Assembly: GCA_021613375.1 (NCBI GenBank)
Contig: CM038702.1
Coordinates: 25,966,349 to 26,030,348 of the forward strand
From: Megaleporinus macrocephalus
Lineage: Eukaryota > Chordata > Actinopteri > Characiformes > Anostomidae
Direction: 5' to 3'
Length of the DNA stretch: 64,000 nucleotides
The translations under genes and the position numbers were made by a program. The notes beneath the pieces are model-generated. The model ran no database searches. It was not told the DNA's origin and was given only the letters and a program-made list of their open reading frames with translations. This document shows, piece by piece, positions 47,222 to 60,554 of this stretch; position 1 is the stretch's first letter; each line of letters starts with the position of its first letter.

Positions 47222-48545
47222 AACTATTTCAGAAGAACTGTCTGAAGGAACAGCTCAGAGGAACAGTCTGAAAGAACAGCTCAGAGGAACTCTCTGAAAG
47301 AACAGCTTAGAGGAACTGTCTGAAAGAACAGCTCAAAGGAACAGTTTGGAAAAACAGCTCAGAAGAACAGTCTGAAAGAACAGCTCAGAAGAACAGTCTG
47401 AAAGAACAGCTCAGAGAAACAGTCTGAAAGAACAGCTCAGAGGAACAGTCTGAAAGAACAGCTCAGAGGAACTGTCTGAAAGAACAGCTCAAAGGAACTC
47501 TCTGAAAGAACAGCTCAGAGGAACAGTCTGAAAGAACAGCTCAAAGGAGCAATCTGAAAGAACAGCTCAGAGGAACTCTCTGAAAGAACAGCTCAGAGGA
47601 ACTGTCTGAAAGAACAGCTCAAAGGAACTCTCTGAAAGAACAGCTCAGAGGAGCAATCTGAAAGAACAGCTTAAAGGAACAATCTGAAAGAACAGCTCAG
47701 AGGAACTGTCTGAAAGAACAGCTCAAAGGAACAGTCTGAAAGAACAGCTCAGAGGAACTGTCTGAAAGAACAGCTTAGAGGAACAGTCTGAAAGAACAGC
47801 TCAAAGGAGCAATCTGAAAGAACAGCTCAGAGGAACTCTCTGATAGAACAGCTCAGATGAATAGTCTGAAAGAACAGCTCAAAGGAACAATCTGAAAGAA
47901 CAGCTCAAAGGAACAATCTGAAAGAACAGCTCAAAGAAACAGTCTGAAAGAACAGCTCAAAGGAGCAATCTGAAAGAACAGCTCAAAGGAACAATCTGAA
48001 AGAACAGCTCAGAGGAACTCTCTGAAAGAACAGCTCAGAGGAACTGTCTGAAAGAACAGCTCAAAGGAACTCTCTGAAAGAACAGCTCAGATGAACAGTC
48101 TGAAAGAACAGCTCAAAGGAACAATCTGAAAGAACAGCTCAGAGGAACTCTCTGAAAGAACAGCTCAGATAAACTGTCTGAAAGAACAGTTCAAAGGAAC
48201 AGTCTGAAAGAACAGCTCAGAGGAACTCTCTGAAAGAACAGCTCAGAGGAACTGTCTGAAAGAACAGCTCAAAGGAACTCTGAAAAACAGCTTAGAGGAA
48301 CAGTCTGAAAGAACAGCTCAGAGGAACAGTCTGAAAGAACAGCTCAGAGGAATGATCTAAAAGAACAGCTCAGAGGAACTCTTTGAAAGAACAGCTCAGA
48401 GGAATGATCTGAAAGAACAGCTCAGAGGAATAGTCATAAAGAACAGCACAGAGGAATAGTTATAAATAACAATATAGAAGAACAGCACGGTGGATCATAA
48501 AATTATCTCACAGAACAGTCTGAAAGAACAGCGTGAAAGAACAGC
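47222..48545. repeat. 26-bp minisatellite, about 50 units
   Basis: The unit is GAACAGTCTGAAAGAACAGC plus TCAGAG, with variants GAACTGTCTG, GAACTCTCTG, GAACAATCTG and GAGCAATCTG, and TCAGAG or TCAAAG ends. The variant block starting AGGAACTCTCTG recurs at 47571, 48013 and 48221 (spacings 442 and 208 bases, 17 and 8 units), showing internal duplication of blocks. Units decay after about 48340. A 12-base core occurs outside the array at 44.1 and 45.8 kb. Confidence 0.97.
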
Positions 48546-48901
48546 ATGCTGTTTTTTCAGTGATGGGAACATTTCTCAATGCTTTTGTTTCCCCAAAAGA
48601 TGACTGTAAACGGGGAAAGTGGTTGAAGCAGATTTGTTCACTGAACTCTCACTTTAATGCACAATCCATGATTCGTCCAGTCAGTCTTACAGAAAGGAAA
48701 TGTCCCTACTGTGTATACAAATGTGCACAAAATCAAAGAGCTGTCTTCTATACAGCCATTGGACAGCATGATAGCTGCTGGCTTAAGTTACAAAATGTCA
48801 TCATGATTCCGTCTTTAAAGCCTCTTTTCTGGAACATTACAGTCTACACCCGCACTGGTATCATCCTGGGTCATCTGTGTTATTATACTGCACGTGGGTG
48901 A
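48533..48901 (+). other. Unassigned 122-residue open frame
   Basis: It starts inside the last degenerate unit of the 26-bp array and continues into single-copy DNA. The frame contains several Cys (KCPYCVYKC) but no recognised domain, no promoter signals and no splice support. Probably chance. Confidence 0.12.
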
Positions 48902-50339
48902 AATGTATGATTTACATTAATGTAGTCTAATCCAGAAAATAGGATTAAGTCTAGGGCTGTAGAATTGGGTTTTCTCCACACATGATATTAAAGGCATGGC
49001 TGTGCTCTGGCTGGATTTACTGATTATCTAACAGAGGTGTAATGACACGTTTACTCTTTTCTCCATTTAAGTGTGACCGCATATTTTGTAAAAAGTTACA
49101 CGTAAATAAAATACTTTTTTAATCATTCACTGTTTGTTTCTTTCCTTCCTCCTTTCTCTTTCCCCCTCTTCTTCACAATGCAGGTGGTGAATTAGTCTAA
49201 AGGTGGTTAAGCGTCAATTTTGGAATGTTTTTTTTTTTTTTGCAAAATAAGTTTGTTGTATTTATTGTGGGCATTCGACCACAAATTATTTTGATAAACA
49301 ATCAGAAATTACTAGACTACAATACACATTGCACAATACACTGTGCATCAGTTCACTTTAGATGAGCCCGAGCCCAGAATGTGTTCTAGATGTTGTTGAC
49401 ATATGACTTCAGGTGTGCATAGTAAAGGCCTAATCTGCATTTTGTGGATGCAGTGGACGGTGTTTATTGACTATGGTTAGTCAAAGTATTCCTGAGCCTG
49501 TGATTCTCTGGCCTCCCTGAATCTCGGCTGATATTATTAACTAAAATCCGTGCTCTGCTTACTGGAATGTCATTTTAAACTGTTGAATGAACAAATATGT
49601 ACAAAAAAGTTAATCAAATAAAACTCATTATGTACATTACTGTCTTTATTTTTTGTTTTTGTTCAAATACTGTTAAAATTAAATGTATATATCAGTGTCT
49701 TTTGCATTGTACCTACTGTCTGCACTGTTTTGGAACTGGATTTGTAGTTTGTGTATTCAGTTTCCTCAAAAATAATTCTAATTTGTGCTCACATAGTTGA
49801 ATTAAATTGAATCATGGTGAAATGTGAGATTTTATGATTCAGTGAACTGCTTCCTAAAGAACTTTCGTCAAGCTGAGTCATTGCGAGGTCAGAGATTTAC
49901 ACCTGTAATCCACTGGTCATGGGTTTTGTGCTGTGAAAGATGGCTGTAGTCCAGCTGCTGAAGGATTTGTCAGGCTGTGAGGGAATCTGATAAAACACAT
50001 GACATGGCTTCAAAGGTGAAAGCTTTAAAAAAGGCGGCCATGCAGTCTCGCAAAATGTCAGCTTTGCTAAAACACATTTACTTTGATCTTTGAGGAATAG
50101 CGTAGTCTGTGAACGTGGGGAACCCCAGGCAAAACCAGCTCTACACATAACACTGAGTTCACAACAGATTATTAGCATATTAAAACATTACTGTGTTCAC
50201 TAAGTAAATTAATATTGATGTGAGATGATGTTGCTAGTATTTCTGTACAGCAGAAACTGTAATTGGTAGTGTTTATTACCACTCATAACAGGTTGAAACT
50301 TGGACACAATTGGGCAGAAAACACACATCACAGCTGGTT
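48902..50339. other. AT-rich spacer, nothing recognised
   Basis: No domain, no tandem repeat and no clear element ends. The frame at 49897-50178 (-) is unsupported. Confidence 0.5.
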
Positions 50340-50560
50340 GTGGAATAAATAAAGCAATTTAACGAAGCTTTTGGAATGACCTTTACAAACTCCTGACCTC
50401 AACCCTAAATAAAATATGGCAATTGCACTCAAAAGTCTGCTCTATGCCAAGAAACCAACCAATCTAACTAGAATTCTGTCTGAAGCTTGTCAATGCCTAC
50501 CCAAAGCGTCTGACAGGGTCCTTAGGAACATTTAACAAAATACTTTGTGTGCTGTATGTA
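50340..50560 (+). mobile_element. Tc1-like transposase fragment
   Basis: With stops, the + strand reads LLE-PLQTPDLNPK-NMAIAL then KSLLYAKKPTNLTRI. This corresponds to the WPSQSPDLNPIE region that carries the last catalytic residue of Tc1 transposases and the following helix. Only the 3' part of the gene survives. It is probably from a different family member than the 36.6-kb relic. Confidence 0.6.
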
Positions 50561-52369
50561 TATTTGACCCTGTATGTATAATTGTGATGCTGTGTTGATT
50601 TAAGAAACCCCCCCAGAATGTGCACCAACTTCTCCTTTTTTCTATTAAAGAACTACTGCTCAGTATAACCATGACATTGATGTCCATGGTGAGTGTATGT
50701 AAATGTTATATTATAACTGTATACTATTGTTAAATGTATTTCAAAGACATTGGTTTTCCTAAAGGCATTTTGATCTTCTGTTTCTGCAAGTTGAATACAA
50801 GTTGTTTGATTTTTGCATAACGTTTGCTCTGTGCACAGATAGCCATTCATCTTTGAGTCAATGTTAAGTCACTGTTAGATGATCCATGTTAACTTCAATG
50901 AATAAGTGTTCTAATCTGATGCTGATTCCTAATAACTGTAATATTGAAATGCTAAATGTTTAAAACAGAACCCCAATGCCACTGCAATCCTTTTCAATTC
51001 CTAAAAAAAATCTATTCCATTCAATTTATCTTTTTTTTATTTAGAAAAAATAAAATAAGTTGAATAATAGAACTTTTTTACTAGCAAGGATAAAATGTAA
51101 TCTCTTTGGCCTAAAGCAAACAACAAAACCTTTCATTAGTTTTAGATATTCCTTTATCCAGATTTACTCTAGAACAAAATAGCAACAAAATGCTTTAAAA
51201 AAAACTTTTCAGATGCAGAACTAGAAAATGTGAGAATGTCTGACTAAATAAAGATTTTTGAGTTAGGTGAACCCGGAAGCAGGGATTTTGCCACCAGAAG
51301 ATGACAGCACACTATAAAAAACAGTTCAGTGTTTTTAATATTTAGAGTTTTACCTTTTTAAAATCTAATAGTAAACTAACAGAATATAAAACACTATATT
51401 AGTATTATTGTTCTGATAACTAGGAGTTTAATGAGCCCAAAATTTGAAGTAACAAATTAAAACAAAAAAAAAAAATCATGTAAACCAGTAATGCTTTATA
51501 TTTCAGGCCTAAGACAAGATTGATCATTTTAGCATTAGACTTAAACTATGTTACAGAGAGGACAACAAGCTAGAGGAGGACTTGAGGAGGAGGGAACTTG
51601 CAGGAGTTTGAGTTGGTTTGTCAGTCACATGATCTCATGGCCTACTATAAATCAATGTATATTCAATGTCATTACTGTCAACTGGAGTTCGTGACTTTCA
51701 TCTTCCAGTCAGCTATAAATCACTGCGTTTGCCAGCATTTGTTGCTGGTGACGTTTATTGGCAGTTTAATGTTGACCCAACACAGTGTTGACATTGAAAT
51801 TTTAACCTCAACCAAAATGATGATTCTGATAGAAAATCGATATTTACTCTGTCACTCTGCTATCCTGGTGTTCCTGGTGTGACATGAGCTTTCAGTGTAG
51901 TGTACTATGACATGGAATAGTAATCTATGAACGAGTATAATGTAGTATCCCACAGTATATAATATATCATAGTGAACTATAAAATAGCACAGCCAAATAT
52001 AATATAGAGGAGTATAATATGAAACAGTGAAGCATTCAATAATTAGGTATAGTGTAGAGTAGGGCTGAGTATCAGCTAAAAAAGTTGGATCAGCAGAGGA
52101 GTTCATGCTATCCCAGTCATGCTCCCCTATATCAGTTATTAGACACTGGTATACTCTGGACATTTATATCAGTTATCAGTTATCAGACAGCATCATATTA
52201 TATATTTATTTCAGATTAATCTGTATAACTGTATGTTATATATACTTTAAATATTAACTATATCTAATAATGACATAATAATGAACTTTTTACACTATAT
52301 TTATTGCATTATACACGATGTATACAGTCTAAAAATGCTTTTTATTGCATTATTGCTTTTTATTTAGAC
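50561..52369. other. AT-rich spacer, nothing firm recognised
   Basis: 51895-52075 is rich in short AGTATAATATAG words and may be a decayed tandem repeat. No exon seen. Confidence 0.4.
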
Positions 52370-52605
52370 TACCGAAGTGGTCTACACTGTTTACACTGGT
52401 TAACTGCACTACCATCATCACTCTCACATACACACTGTGAGACTTTTTCTTTTTCTACTTTATATATTCTATTTATTTTATATTCAATTTTTTAATTTTT
52501 TTATAACTGCCCTGTTTTGCCTTACCTTGTGCACTTGTGGAATAGCTACTGGATGCTTTGAATTTCCCTTTGGGATTAATAACGTATCTAGTGTAATAAA
52601 ACTTT
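52370..52605 (+). mobile_element. LINE 3' untranslated tail
   Basis: It ends TTTGAATTTCCCTTTGGGAT then TAATAACGTATCTAG, a mutated form of the 'CCCTTTGGGATCAATAAAGTATCT' tail seen in the 9.5-kb LINE. Upstream CTGCACTACCATCATCACTC and CTTGTGCACTTGTGGAATAG fit the 3' untranslated regions of this LINE group. No coding part remains. Confidence 0.6.
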
Positions 52606-55600
52606 CTAATCAAACACGCACTTTCATCAATTGAGAATGAAAATATTATAATTACATGCTACAATGCTAAAACACTGTAAGTACCTTTTAAAGGCGCATT
52701 TTAAAGGGATTTAAAGAGGTATTAATATAATATAATATTCTGTAACTACCTTGTCTGGAATAGAGATTTAAAGGGAGTTAATGGGTTCAAAGCTAACCGT
52801 AGACTATAGACAGCAGTAGTGCTCTTTTCATCGTTCAGCTTCAGCACCGCGGACAGCGTCCAGCCTAGACCTAGCCAAAGTCTGCCCACAGGGAGCTGTA
52901 ATTCAATACCATTTATTTCAGTACAGTTAAATTATGTGGAGCTTTACACACTCACTATTGTCCCAAAGCAGCCCCAAAGCATTTATAATTCACACTGAGG
53001 CTGGTTACATCTGTGTGGTATCAACGATGGGCTTATTTATCAGTGGATTTAAACATGGAATCAATGTTGCATAACAATAAATAACAAGCATTTTGTTTAC
53101 AACATGGAGTTGTCACTGTATATGATTGCAGTGGGGTGGTGTTTTTACAGAAATCTTACTATCAAATCATCACCTGCACATATGGCACCAGTCAAAGGTT
53201 TGGACACACTTGATTGTATTTTTTCATTTTCCAAAACATTTGCACCTAAATGTTATGCTTAAATCTGTATAGACTTATTATTCTGTAACTACAGCTTTAA
53301 TGTATACTGGCCAGGTTATTCTTAATTTATAGACTTGTGTAACTCCCAGTAAGTATGGTATGGATTGGAAGTCATAGACACAATTATGGACAATATTCAC
53401 TTGAATACAAGATTTTTTTTTAATTATTTGTAATGACTCAAATAATGGTAAGGACATAACATGATGTTTACTGCCTTTGTTCTAGATGCTCTTTCACTGA
53501 CACAATCAGAATGGCTCTCATCAATACTAAGCAAAATTACATAATAATAAAACTAATTAACTCCAGGCCCCAGATTACAATGCTATCACCTTTAAATGTA
53601 AAGCTAGAGACTGAGGAAAAGATATTTTAGAGATCTTATTTGCTCTTGGCAATTTTGATTGGAAGCCCCTACGTATTATTTGTTGCATCATCAATAAATA
53701 ATACTTTCAATTGCTTAGTCCTGAGCTTAGTCCAGTATTCCTTATGCTCAGGCTAAGCCCTGTTATAATAAAATTATAAAACTGTTTGTAAAGTTAGTTG
53801 AGCCAGCAGTGTTTGTCTTGTTTAGGACATCTCCAACCACATAGAGACTGTGGACACTTACTGTTCGTAAATCAGTAAATTACTTTAACACATAGCTGTA
53901 AAAAGCAACATCCAAATGCCAAAATTCACTGTTTAAAGCTACATAGATTTGCTGGTTTCTCATATACTAAAATATTACAAACCTGTCAGAATTTATGGAA
54001 GTGTACAGAATTTCACAGACATTTCACAGTTTTGGTATAATTAAATGGTTAAGATGTACATAAAGCTATTCAGTGTGAAATGCGCTGTTTTATAAAAATA
54101 ACTTTGGTATAATAGGAACCAGATGTCTAAAGTACTGCTACTTAAAGACACATTTTGTTAGATATCTGAGACATTGTTTACTGTAGTTTTCAGATAAGGC
54201 TTCGGTCTAATATGTTTTCTGAAAAAATACATTTCATGTCCAAAAAGTTACACAGAACGCTGTGACACGCTGTGACAGGAAAGTGCCCTGTCTTTCAGAG
54301 TTTCCACTATTTTACCATCATCATCTCACCCACCAACTCAGAACTAGTGGTTTTGTATAGTAAATAAAATGACTATATTTGTAAATGCTGAGAGAACAAA
54401 CATTACAATACTATATAACTTATTCTTTTCTTTTTTGCATATTTCTAAAGTTTTTTTTTACAAAACAAAAACTCAATAAATATGATTTAATGTTCTAAAA
54501 TACATTTGATCTAAACCTCAAGTCCTTTGTTAGGTAATGTTTTTCTGATACTTTGTCTTCCAAAGACAAAACATTTTAGATGCACTCTTCTGATTTATGA
54601 AACTATTACCCACTTTACATTTGGGGCTTTTGTTGTTTCTGTTCCTGGCAAAATACCATTGCCTTGCGTTTTTTGCCTTTGTTCCTTAAACTGATTCAGA
54701 TTAGTAAATTAATTAATAAAAACATACATAAATAGATAATTATGGTACACACATACATAAATGAATACCTGCGTAGCTCTGAGTGTAGCGTATTTGGGTT
54801 ATTAATTACAGGCTGAAGTTCTCTGGTGTGTAATGGTGAACTCCCTGGAGCTACAGTTCCTTACCTTATGCTGTACTACTGAGATGCAGCCCGGTTGATA
54901 TACAGTAAATCACTGTTGTGTTGCAGCATCAGTGCATTAATTGTGAACATGCATCTATAAATCCGTGCTATGTCCTTCTGCAATTGATTCTAGAGATTTA
55001 CTGGGTTGTTTTATGTTACCAAGATCACCAATGTATTTTTATTTCAGTATACCTAATGCTTTGTTTCAGTCTCTGATTGCTTTATTATGATCTGTTCTGA
55101 TTTACTGTGACTTTTTCAGTCTTGTGATGGTCTGCTTTACCACATTGACTCTTCTGGCCCTTATATTGAGATACAACTGCAGTAGACTCCACCTATATAA
55201 GTCTCATCAAGAGTCAAGTCCTTTAGTCAGCTTTTTTGTGTGTGAATTAATGATGCAGCAACACATAACTACTGAGCAGGCAACTGACCACATTTACTAC
55301 TTGATCTTTTGCAGCCGGTGGTGTTGGTGGTGCATGTAATTTTCTGTGGCCAGAGGGGTTATTAGGATGTCTATTTCAGGTGGGCATTTGAATTATTTGG
55401 GTAGACAACAACAAAGATTTTGTCTTTTCCAAAATGTTATTTCGGTAGGGGAGTCTGCACCAATTACCCCATGCAAAAAAAACCCTAGAATGTAGGAGTT
55501 CGAGTGAGAACGCTGAGGCAACTTTATTTGATACCAAAACAGAATCGCTAAACCAACTGCCCATTTAAGCCGACAGAGAATTGACCGCTATGAGTGAAGC

Positions 55601-56899
55601 CCGAATTTAAAGGGCCAGCAGAATATCCTGCTTAACACAGTGTCTGTGTGTGAATACTGTTCATGAGTGTTCAGTAACCCCTACAAGAACTTAGAAAAAC
55701 TTAGTTTGAAACTCCTTTGGGCCGCAAGCATAGAACAATCTTTAGGGCCAGTATGATTGGCAGAGGCAATAAAACCTTTTGTTAATGATTAATTTAATTA
55801 ACAGACATCTTGCCATCTTTCAATCCCCCTGGCCATGTGATGATAAAGAGGTAGCTCATTTATGGCCTCTGGTCACCTGTCTCTGAGCAATACTTGTATT
55901 TCTGCCATGTAGACGTGAGGAATACTAGAGGCATCTAAAAGGAGGTGACTGTTCAAATGCTTTCTTTCAATTAGCGTTCCATGTTTTGATGTCTGGTTCA
56001 GAATTGGAAACATCACATTTGTGAAAGACAAAGTAAAGTTAAGCATTATGCAAGACGGTATATAGCCAGGGTCAGGACTGGTACCAGCCTGCACTAAACT
56101 TTGCACGGTTTGTCCAAAGAGGCACCTGGGATAATTACTTAAAACTGGCTTGGTTGTGCTTTCCATATTTAAGTCAAGAGCAAACACTGGAGAATGGTGT
56201 GCCCAATGCTTTGCTTGTATGCTGAAGGATTTGCTCTAACTAAACAAAACTTTTTTGTGTTAGACTGCACAATTATTTTATACACACTCCACATAGTGAC
56301 TAGCAACAAATCAGCTATTCTCAAACTGGCTAATTACTAAACCAATAACCACTAAATGTGCTGGTAACATGCACAACATATTAGACCACTAACATAACGT
56401 ATAAGAACCAGAGAAAAGTACCAAAGGTATGAATTGATGAGAGCAGCTGGACTTTGAAGCTTTATTACATTGAAGGAAGAGGCTCAAGAACTGTTATAGA
56501 TTACTTAGACTGGAATGACTCCTTCAAGTGGACCAAATAGCAGAGGCACTCATTCACAAAACCAGGAAAACAGAAACACAGCTAAGACCTCAGAGACTTC
56601 ACCAAGAAACAAGAAAAACAAACAGGTATATATGGGATCAGCTGTAGGTGTATATAGTGGATGAGAGTGGATGGAGCCAGGTAGAGTCCAAGTGGAGCCT
56701 TGTACCACCACTATACCATGTCAAACAGTGTCATGCATTGACAATAAAGTGAAGGGGCGCTGACCAAACACACCCACATCTTCAAAATCAACAGGAAAGC
56801 AGTGGTCACTGACAAAATTATAAAAAACTATGAATGCTTAAGAAATAACTATAAACATGATGATTCCAGGGTGGGCAAGGCACGCCTCTGTGTGGCTCA
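52606..56899. other. Spacer, no supported gene
   Basis: 53183-53215 (CCAGTCAAAGGTTTGGACAC) is a lone Tc1-like terminal word. Frames at 55376-55564 and 55873-56187 (-) are open but match nothing I recognise and are separated by stops. No splice structure is evident. Confidence 0.45.
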
Positions 56900-56929
56900 G
56901 CCCAATTTATTGTTCTTTGGGGTCTTTAC

Positions 56930-57480
56930 TAGTAAAATTTGGACTTGCTAGCTTTTTAGTTTGTGTAAGAATTTGCACATCAACAAACTGTGCAGTGATG
57001 CAGCGATGACAATTGTCAGAGCAGAGTCTTATAAATTCCTGGGCACAACCATTCAGCATGATCTGAAAAGGGGCAGGCAGCACTGCAGTTATAAAGAAGG
57101 TCCAGCAGCTTTTGTATTTTCTGTGACAGTTCAAGAAATTTGGGCTGCCTCGAGCACAGTTTGTCCAGTTCAACACTGCCATAATAGAATCCATCATCAC
57201 ATTCTCCATCGGAATCTGGTTCAGCTCTGCATCATCGCACACCAAGCCTGAGCTGTAGCAAACGACTGATGACTCTCCACCCTCAAAAGCCTTTTCTTTA
57301 TCTTTATCTTTTTTTTCTCAGCAGACACAAAGAGTGAGACAGTAAAGACACTGAACCCCTCTTCTTCCCCCAGGCCATCATGCGTTTAACCATGACCCTT
57401 TACACATCCTACTGCTTTAAACAGCTGCACAGGCAATACAGACAGTTCTCTACTCTACTCTAGTCTGTGCACAGGAGATT
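56930..57480 (+). mobile_element. L2/CR1-type LINE relic, reverse transcriptase C-terminus and 3' UTR
   Basis: AESYKFLGTTIQHDLK (57020-57070) matches the post-palm YLG motif. After a frame slip the reading is QFVQFNTAIIESIITFSIGI then WFSSASSHTK (57150-57240), the conserved thumb region. LFFPQAIMRLT (57345-57385) is the end of the protein. Frame slips and stops make it dead. It belongs to a different lineage from the 9.5-kb LINE, judged by these motifs. Confidence 0.75.
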
Positions 57481-57525
57481 CTCATTCGGTTAAATGAATA
57501 ACTCTCTCTAAATGATAATATTGTG

Positions 57526-58110
57526 ATATACACCAATCAGCCATAACATTAAATTCACTTCTTGGTATCTATACATATTGTCCATTTAATCAGTTCCACT
57601 CATCATATAGGAGGACTTTGGAGTTCTTCCAGAAAGACTCGGGAGGCAGAAGTGAAGGAAGGCAGTTTTGATCCTGGATATGATTAAAGAATTTTTTATT
57701 TGGAACTTAAGGAGTCTTTGGTGTACACCCATCCTCATTCCTCAGGCAACTGCTTATCCTGCCGGATCAGTGGGGCGGAGCCAACCCCTTCAACAACTAA
57801 GCAGGGCCAAACTAGTGATGTTGTGGAGGAAGGTGGGGAACATCAAAAACGTCAGCACATGAAAGCATCTGGTGGGATAGCTGGAGTAATTTTAAAGTCA
57901 GGTGTAGGCCAGCTATTGTCAGGAATATAAATGAATGGATGATGCGGCATTAGAGCCTTCCTGGCAGAACTTTTCACTAACGTTTCCATTTCTAAAATTA
58001 CAGACTGTAGTCCATCTGTTTCTCTGAATACTTTGTTAGCCCCCAATCACCCTGCTCTTTAATGTCAGGACCCCCATAAAACCACCACAGAGCAGGTGCT
58101 ATTTGACTGC
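57526..58110. mobile_element. Fold-back DNA element, copy 3, interrupted by about 365 bp
   Basis: The left end CACCAATCAGCCATAACATT runs to about 57628 (TTTGGAGTTCT). The repeat resumes at about 57995 with ACAGACTGTAGTCCATCTGT, then TCAGGACCCCCATAAAACCA and CAGAGCAGGTGCTATT. In copy 2 the equivalent words are contiguous (33330-33460). The 57629-57994 stretch is therefore an insertion of unknown type; frames at 57668-57930 lie in it. The right arm is missing. Confidence 0.65.
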
Positions 58111-59280
58111 TGTAACTTTTGCAGTCAACAGCATGTTTTCATACATGAAATATTACAGTTAAACAAAATCTCAAAACTATTAATTAAGATCAGTTAGCTA
58201 ACTGGTTCTTGTACTTGCCGAGTCACTTGCGTAAACACATTGCGTACATTGTAAAAAGAAATTTACTGCAAAATTACAATAAATTACTGTCTACTAGTTG
58301 CATTACTTTTACAGCAGGTTGCTGTACAATAGTGGAAAACAGCAACAGCAAGTAACAACTTTGTACTGTGATTCAAATGCACTTTCTAATGCAAGCTTAC
58401 AGTATTTTTCTGTGTTAGTACAGAAAATGTCTAAAAAAATTAAATGAATTATTAATTAAATAAAAACAGCATTTTACTGTTAAAACATGTGTTAAATATT
58501 GATACAAATATTGTGTGTAACGATATATACTTATGCACTCATACATAATATTCTTTGTATGTTGTATTTTTACAGTTCATTAGGAAGGAAAATATCTAAC
58601 ACTGCACTAACTAGCTCTGGTGTTAACATTAGGTCACCTGAAGGGGTTATCTTCTTTCGCTAAAACCTCCACCGAAACAATTTCCCTGCTTTGATTAATG
58701 TAAACATAGTTTCTAGAACCTTTTTTTGTTTGCTTTTGTCCAGCGTTCATATTTAGTCTCATGTACATCTGCACTGAACATCCTGTATTGCCAGAGCATT
58801 ATTGCTTAAAAAGCGTCTGATACGTGTGAGAAATTCGATATTTTACTTTGTACTGCTGACTCTTTTAGTCTGCTCGCACAAGCACTGCAGATGCTACCAC
58901 ATATGCTGAGAGGAAAGTTTGAAGGACATGCCAGCCATAGGAGAGGCTGAACTTCAGTCAGTATGTTGCAAGGTCAATTACTTATGGTGTCCTAAAACAG
59001 GGATTATAAATAAGAAAGGCTGTAATGTCACCAAGTATCAAATTCTTAACTATATGCTTTGCAATAGGTCTAAACAGGCCTAACTCAGGGGAATGTGTAC
59101 ATACCTTTTTTTCTCTGTATTGATTTTCCATTCTAATGGCCTGACAGGGCTGAGATGTAAATATAGTTTTTCAGTCTCGGCTGCATATCCCTAAACACAA
59201 AGCACTCAGTACATTTCACAGAATATATTTAGAAAAGTATTATCATTGTATATATCAGCTTTCTGTGGCGATGATGTAGA
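58111..59280. other. Spacer with TACTGT/TTACAG-rich repeat
   Basis: 58255-58420 is rich in ACTGTA/TTACAG words (TTTACTGCAAAATTACAATA, TTTTACAGCAGGTTGCTGTA), a type common in fish interspersed repeats. No exon recognised. Confidence 0.4.
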
Positions 59281-59281
59281 G

Positions 59282-59372
59282 CAGTGGTCACCAACCTGGG
59301 TCCTAGAGATCTATAGCTCCAGATTCAGGTTGGAACTAAACTCCAGGATCAGGACTGGTGATCACTGATGTG
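59282..59372. mobile_element. Internally deleted hAT-like MITE (about 90 bp)
   Basis: It opens CAGTGGTCACCAACCTGGGT and closes AGGACTGGTGATCACTG. The ends are inverted (CAGTGGTCACCA / TGGTGATCACTG, one mismatch). The middle (GGTTGGAACTAAACTCCAGG) is typical of a widespread fish hAT MITE that is usually about twice as long. The possible target duplications (ATGTAGAG / ATGTGATG) match only in part. Confidence 0.6.
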
Positions 59373-59579
59373 ATGACTACAGTGGTACTGCATTGCTTTA
59401 AGGGATGCATGGGGGCACTATAGCATTAGTCTACGTCCAAAGGTGGTTTGAATTTGTACCCCACTCGTACATGCACCTAGAGCTGTCCACTTATGATTGG
59501 ATTACCAAAGATGTATATTAATGCCAGGTGTGCCAGCTGAAATTAGTTTTTTAGAAAGACTCTAAATCAAATGATGGAG

Positions 59580-59690
59580 CTCTCTCAGAGAAACTGAGAG
59601 AGAGAGACAGAGAAACAGAGAGAGAGGAAGAGAAACAGCGAGAGAGAGAGAGAAGGGGGGAGGGGGGAGGGGGAGAGAAAGAGACTTAGC
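59580..59690. repeat. Purine-rich (GA)n tract
   Basis: GAGAGAGAGACAGAGAAACA-like units pass into GGGGGGAGGGGGGAGGGGG near 59657-59672, a run of G blocks that could form a quadruplex. Confidence 0.9.
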
Positions 59691-60554
59691 AGAGAGAAAG
59701 CACTGCCATCCATGACCAGCTAAATTGAAGGTCAGACATTTTCACTCCAACTGCAGCTTTAAAGGGCTTTAAGGAAGAGCAGCTAATCTCAGAGTCATAC
59801 AATGTGCTTCACTTTAATTTATACATAAACTACATGTTTATTTTATTTATATGTCTATTTATGTTCCCATGTTTACATACAGACATACACAGCTTGTCCA
59901 AATACTGTACATAGTGTTCTGCCACATCAATCTTTTTGAAGTATTGTTGCTCCAGATACATTTCTTATGTTCAGTGCATTTTTAACATAAGTCTGAATCA
60001 GACTTTTGATTTTAAAAATCATGTTAAGAACATGGTGAACTTTGATTTTTAATACAATATAATCTACTCGGAACAAAATAACAATATTGTTGAACCTACT
60101 GCTGGCTATTGTGGCCATAGGACCACAGAAGGTGTAGCTTTTGGGAGCGCCAAAACCATTTCAAGCTAGAGACTTGGATGTAAAATGTAAATAAGTTGTG
60201 GATATTAGTTTGAAAGGTTTCATATGTACTAATTGTGCTATGCTGCTGCACTGTGAAATTTGTAGTTGGCTTTGTGTGTCTACCAGTAACTGTGGAATAA
60301 GCTTTTAAACTGAGGGGCAGATAGAAAATTATGGGACAAATGACAACATCAAGAAATTAACGTCAAGGATGAGTAATAACGCTAAACTCAGTACGTTTCA
60401 ATAAGGCTGAAGCTAGCACTCTAGTTAGCTATCAGTAGTAGCCAATTACTTAAATTCTAATAGTGTGTTTCATCATGTTGGCACTCTGTTACTGCTTAGC
60501 CACAAGAGACTGAAGAGAGAGGAGGAACTGATGGCCACAGACAATGGAGATGAC

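Noticed and set aside
46874..47245. Three overlapping + frames of 96-123 residues
   Set aside because: Open because of the 13-bp CTCTCTGTCTCTG array; no protein family.
55376..56187. Two - strand frames of 62 and 104 residues that might belong to one old retroelement
   Set aside because: No pol motif (FADD, DDE or protease) could be found, and stops separate them.
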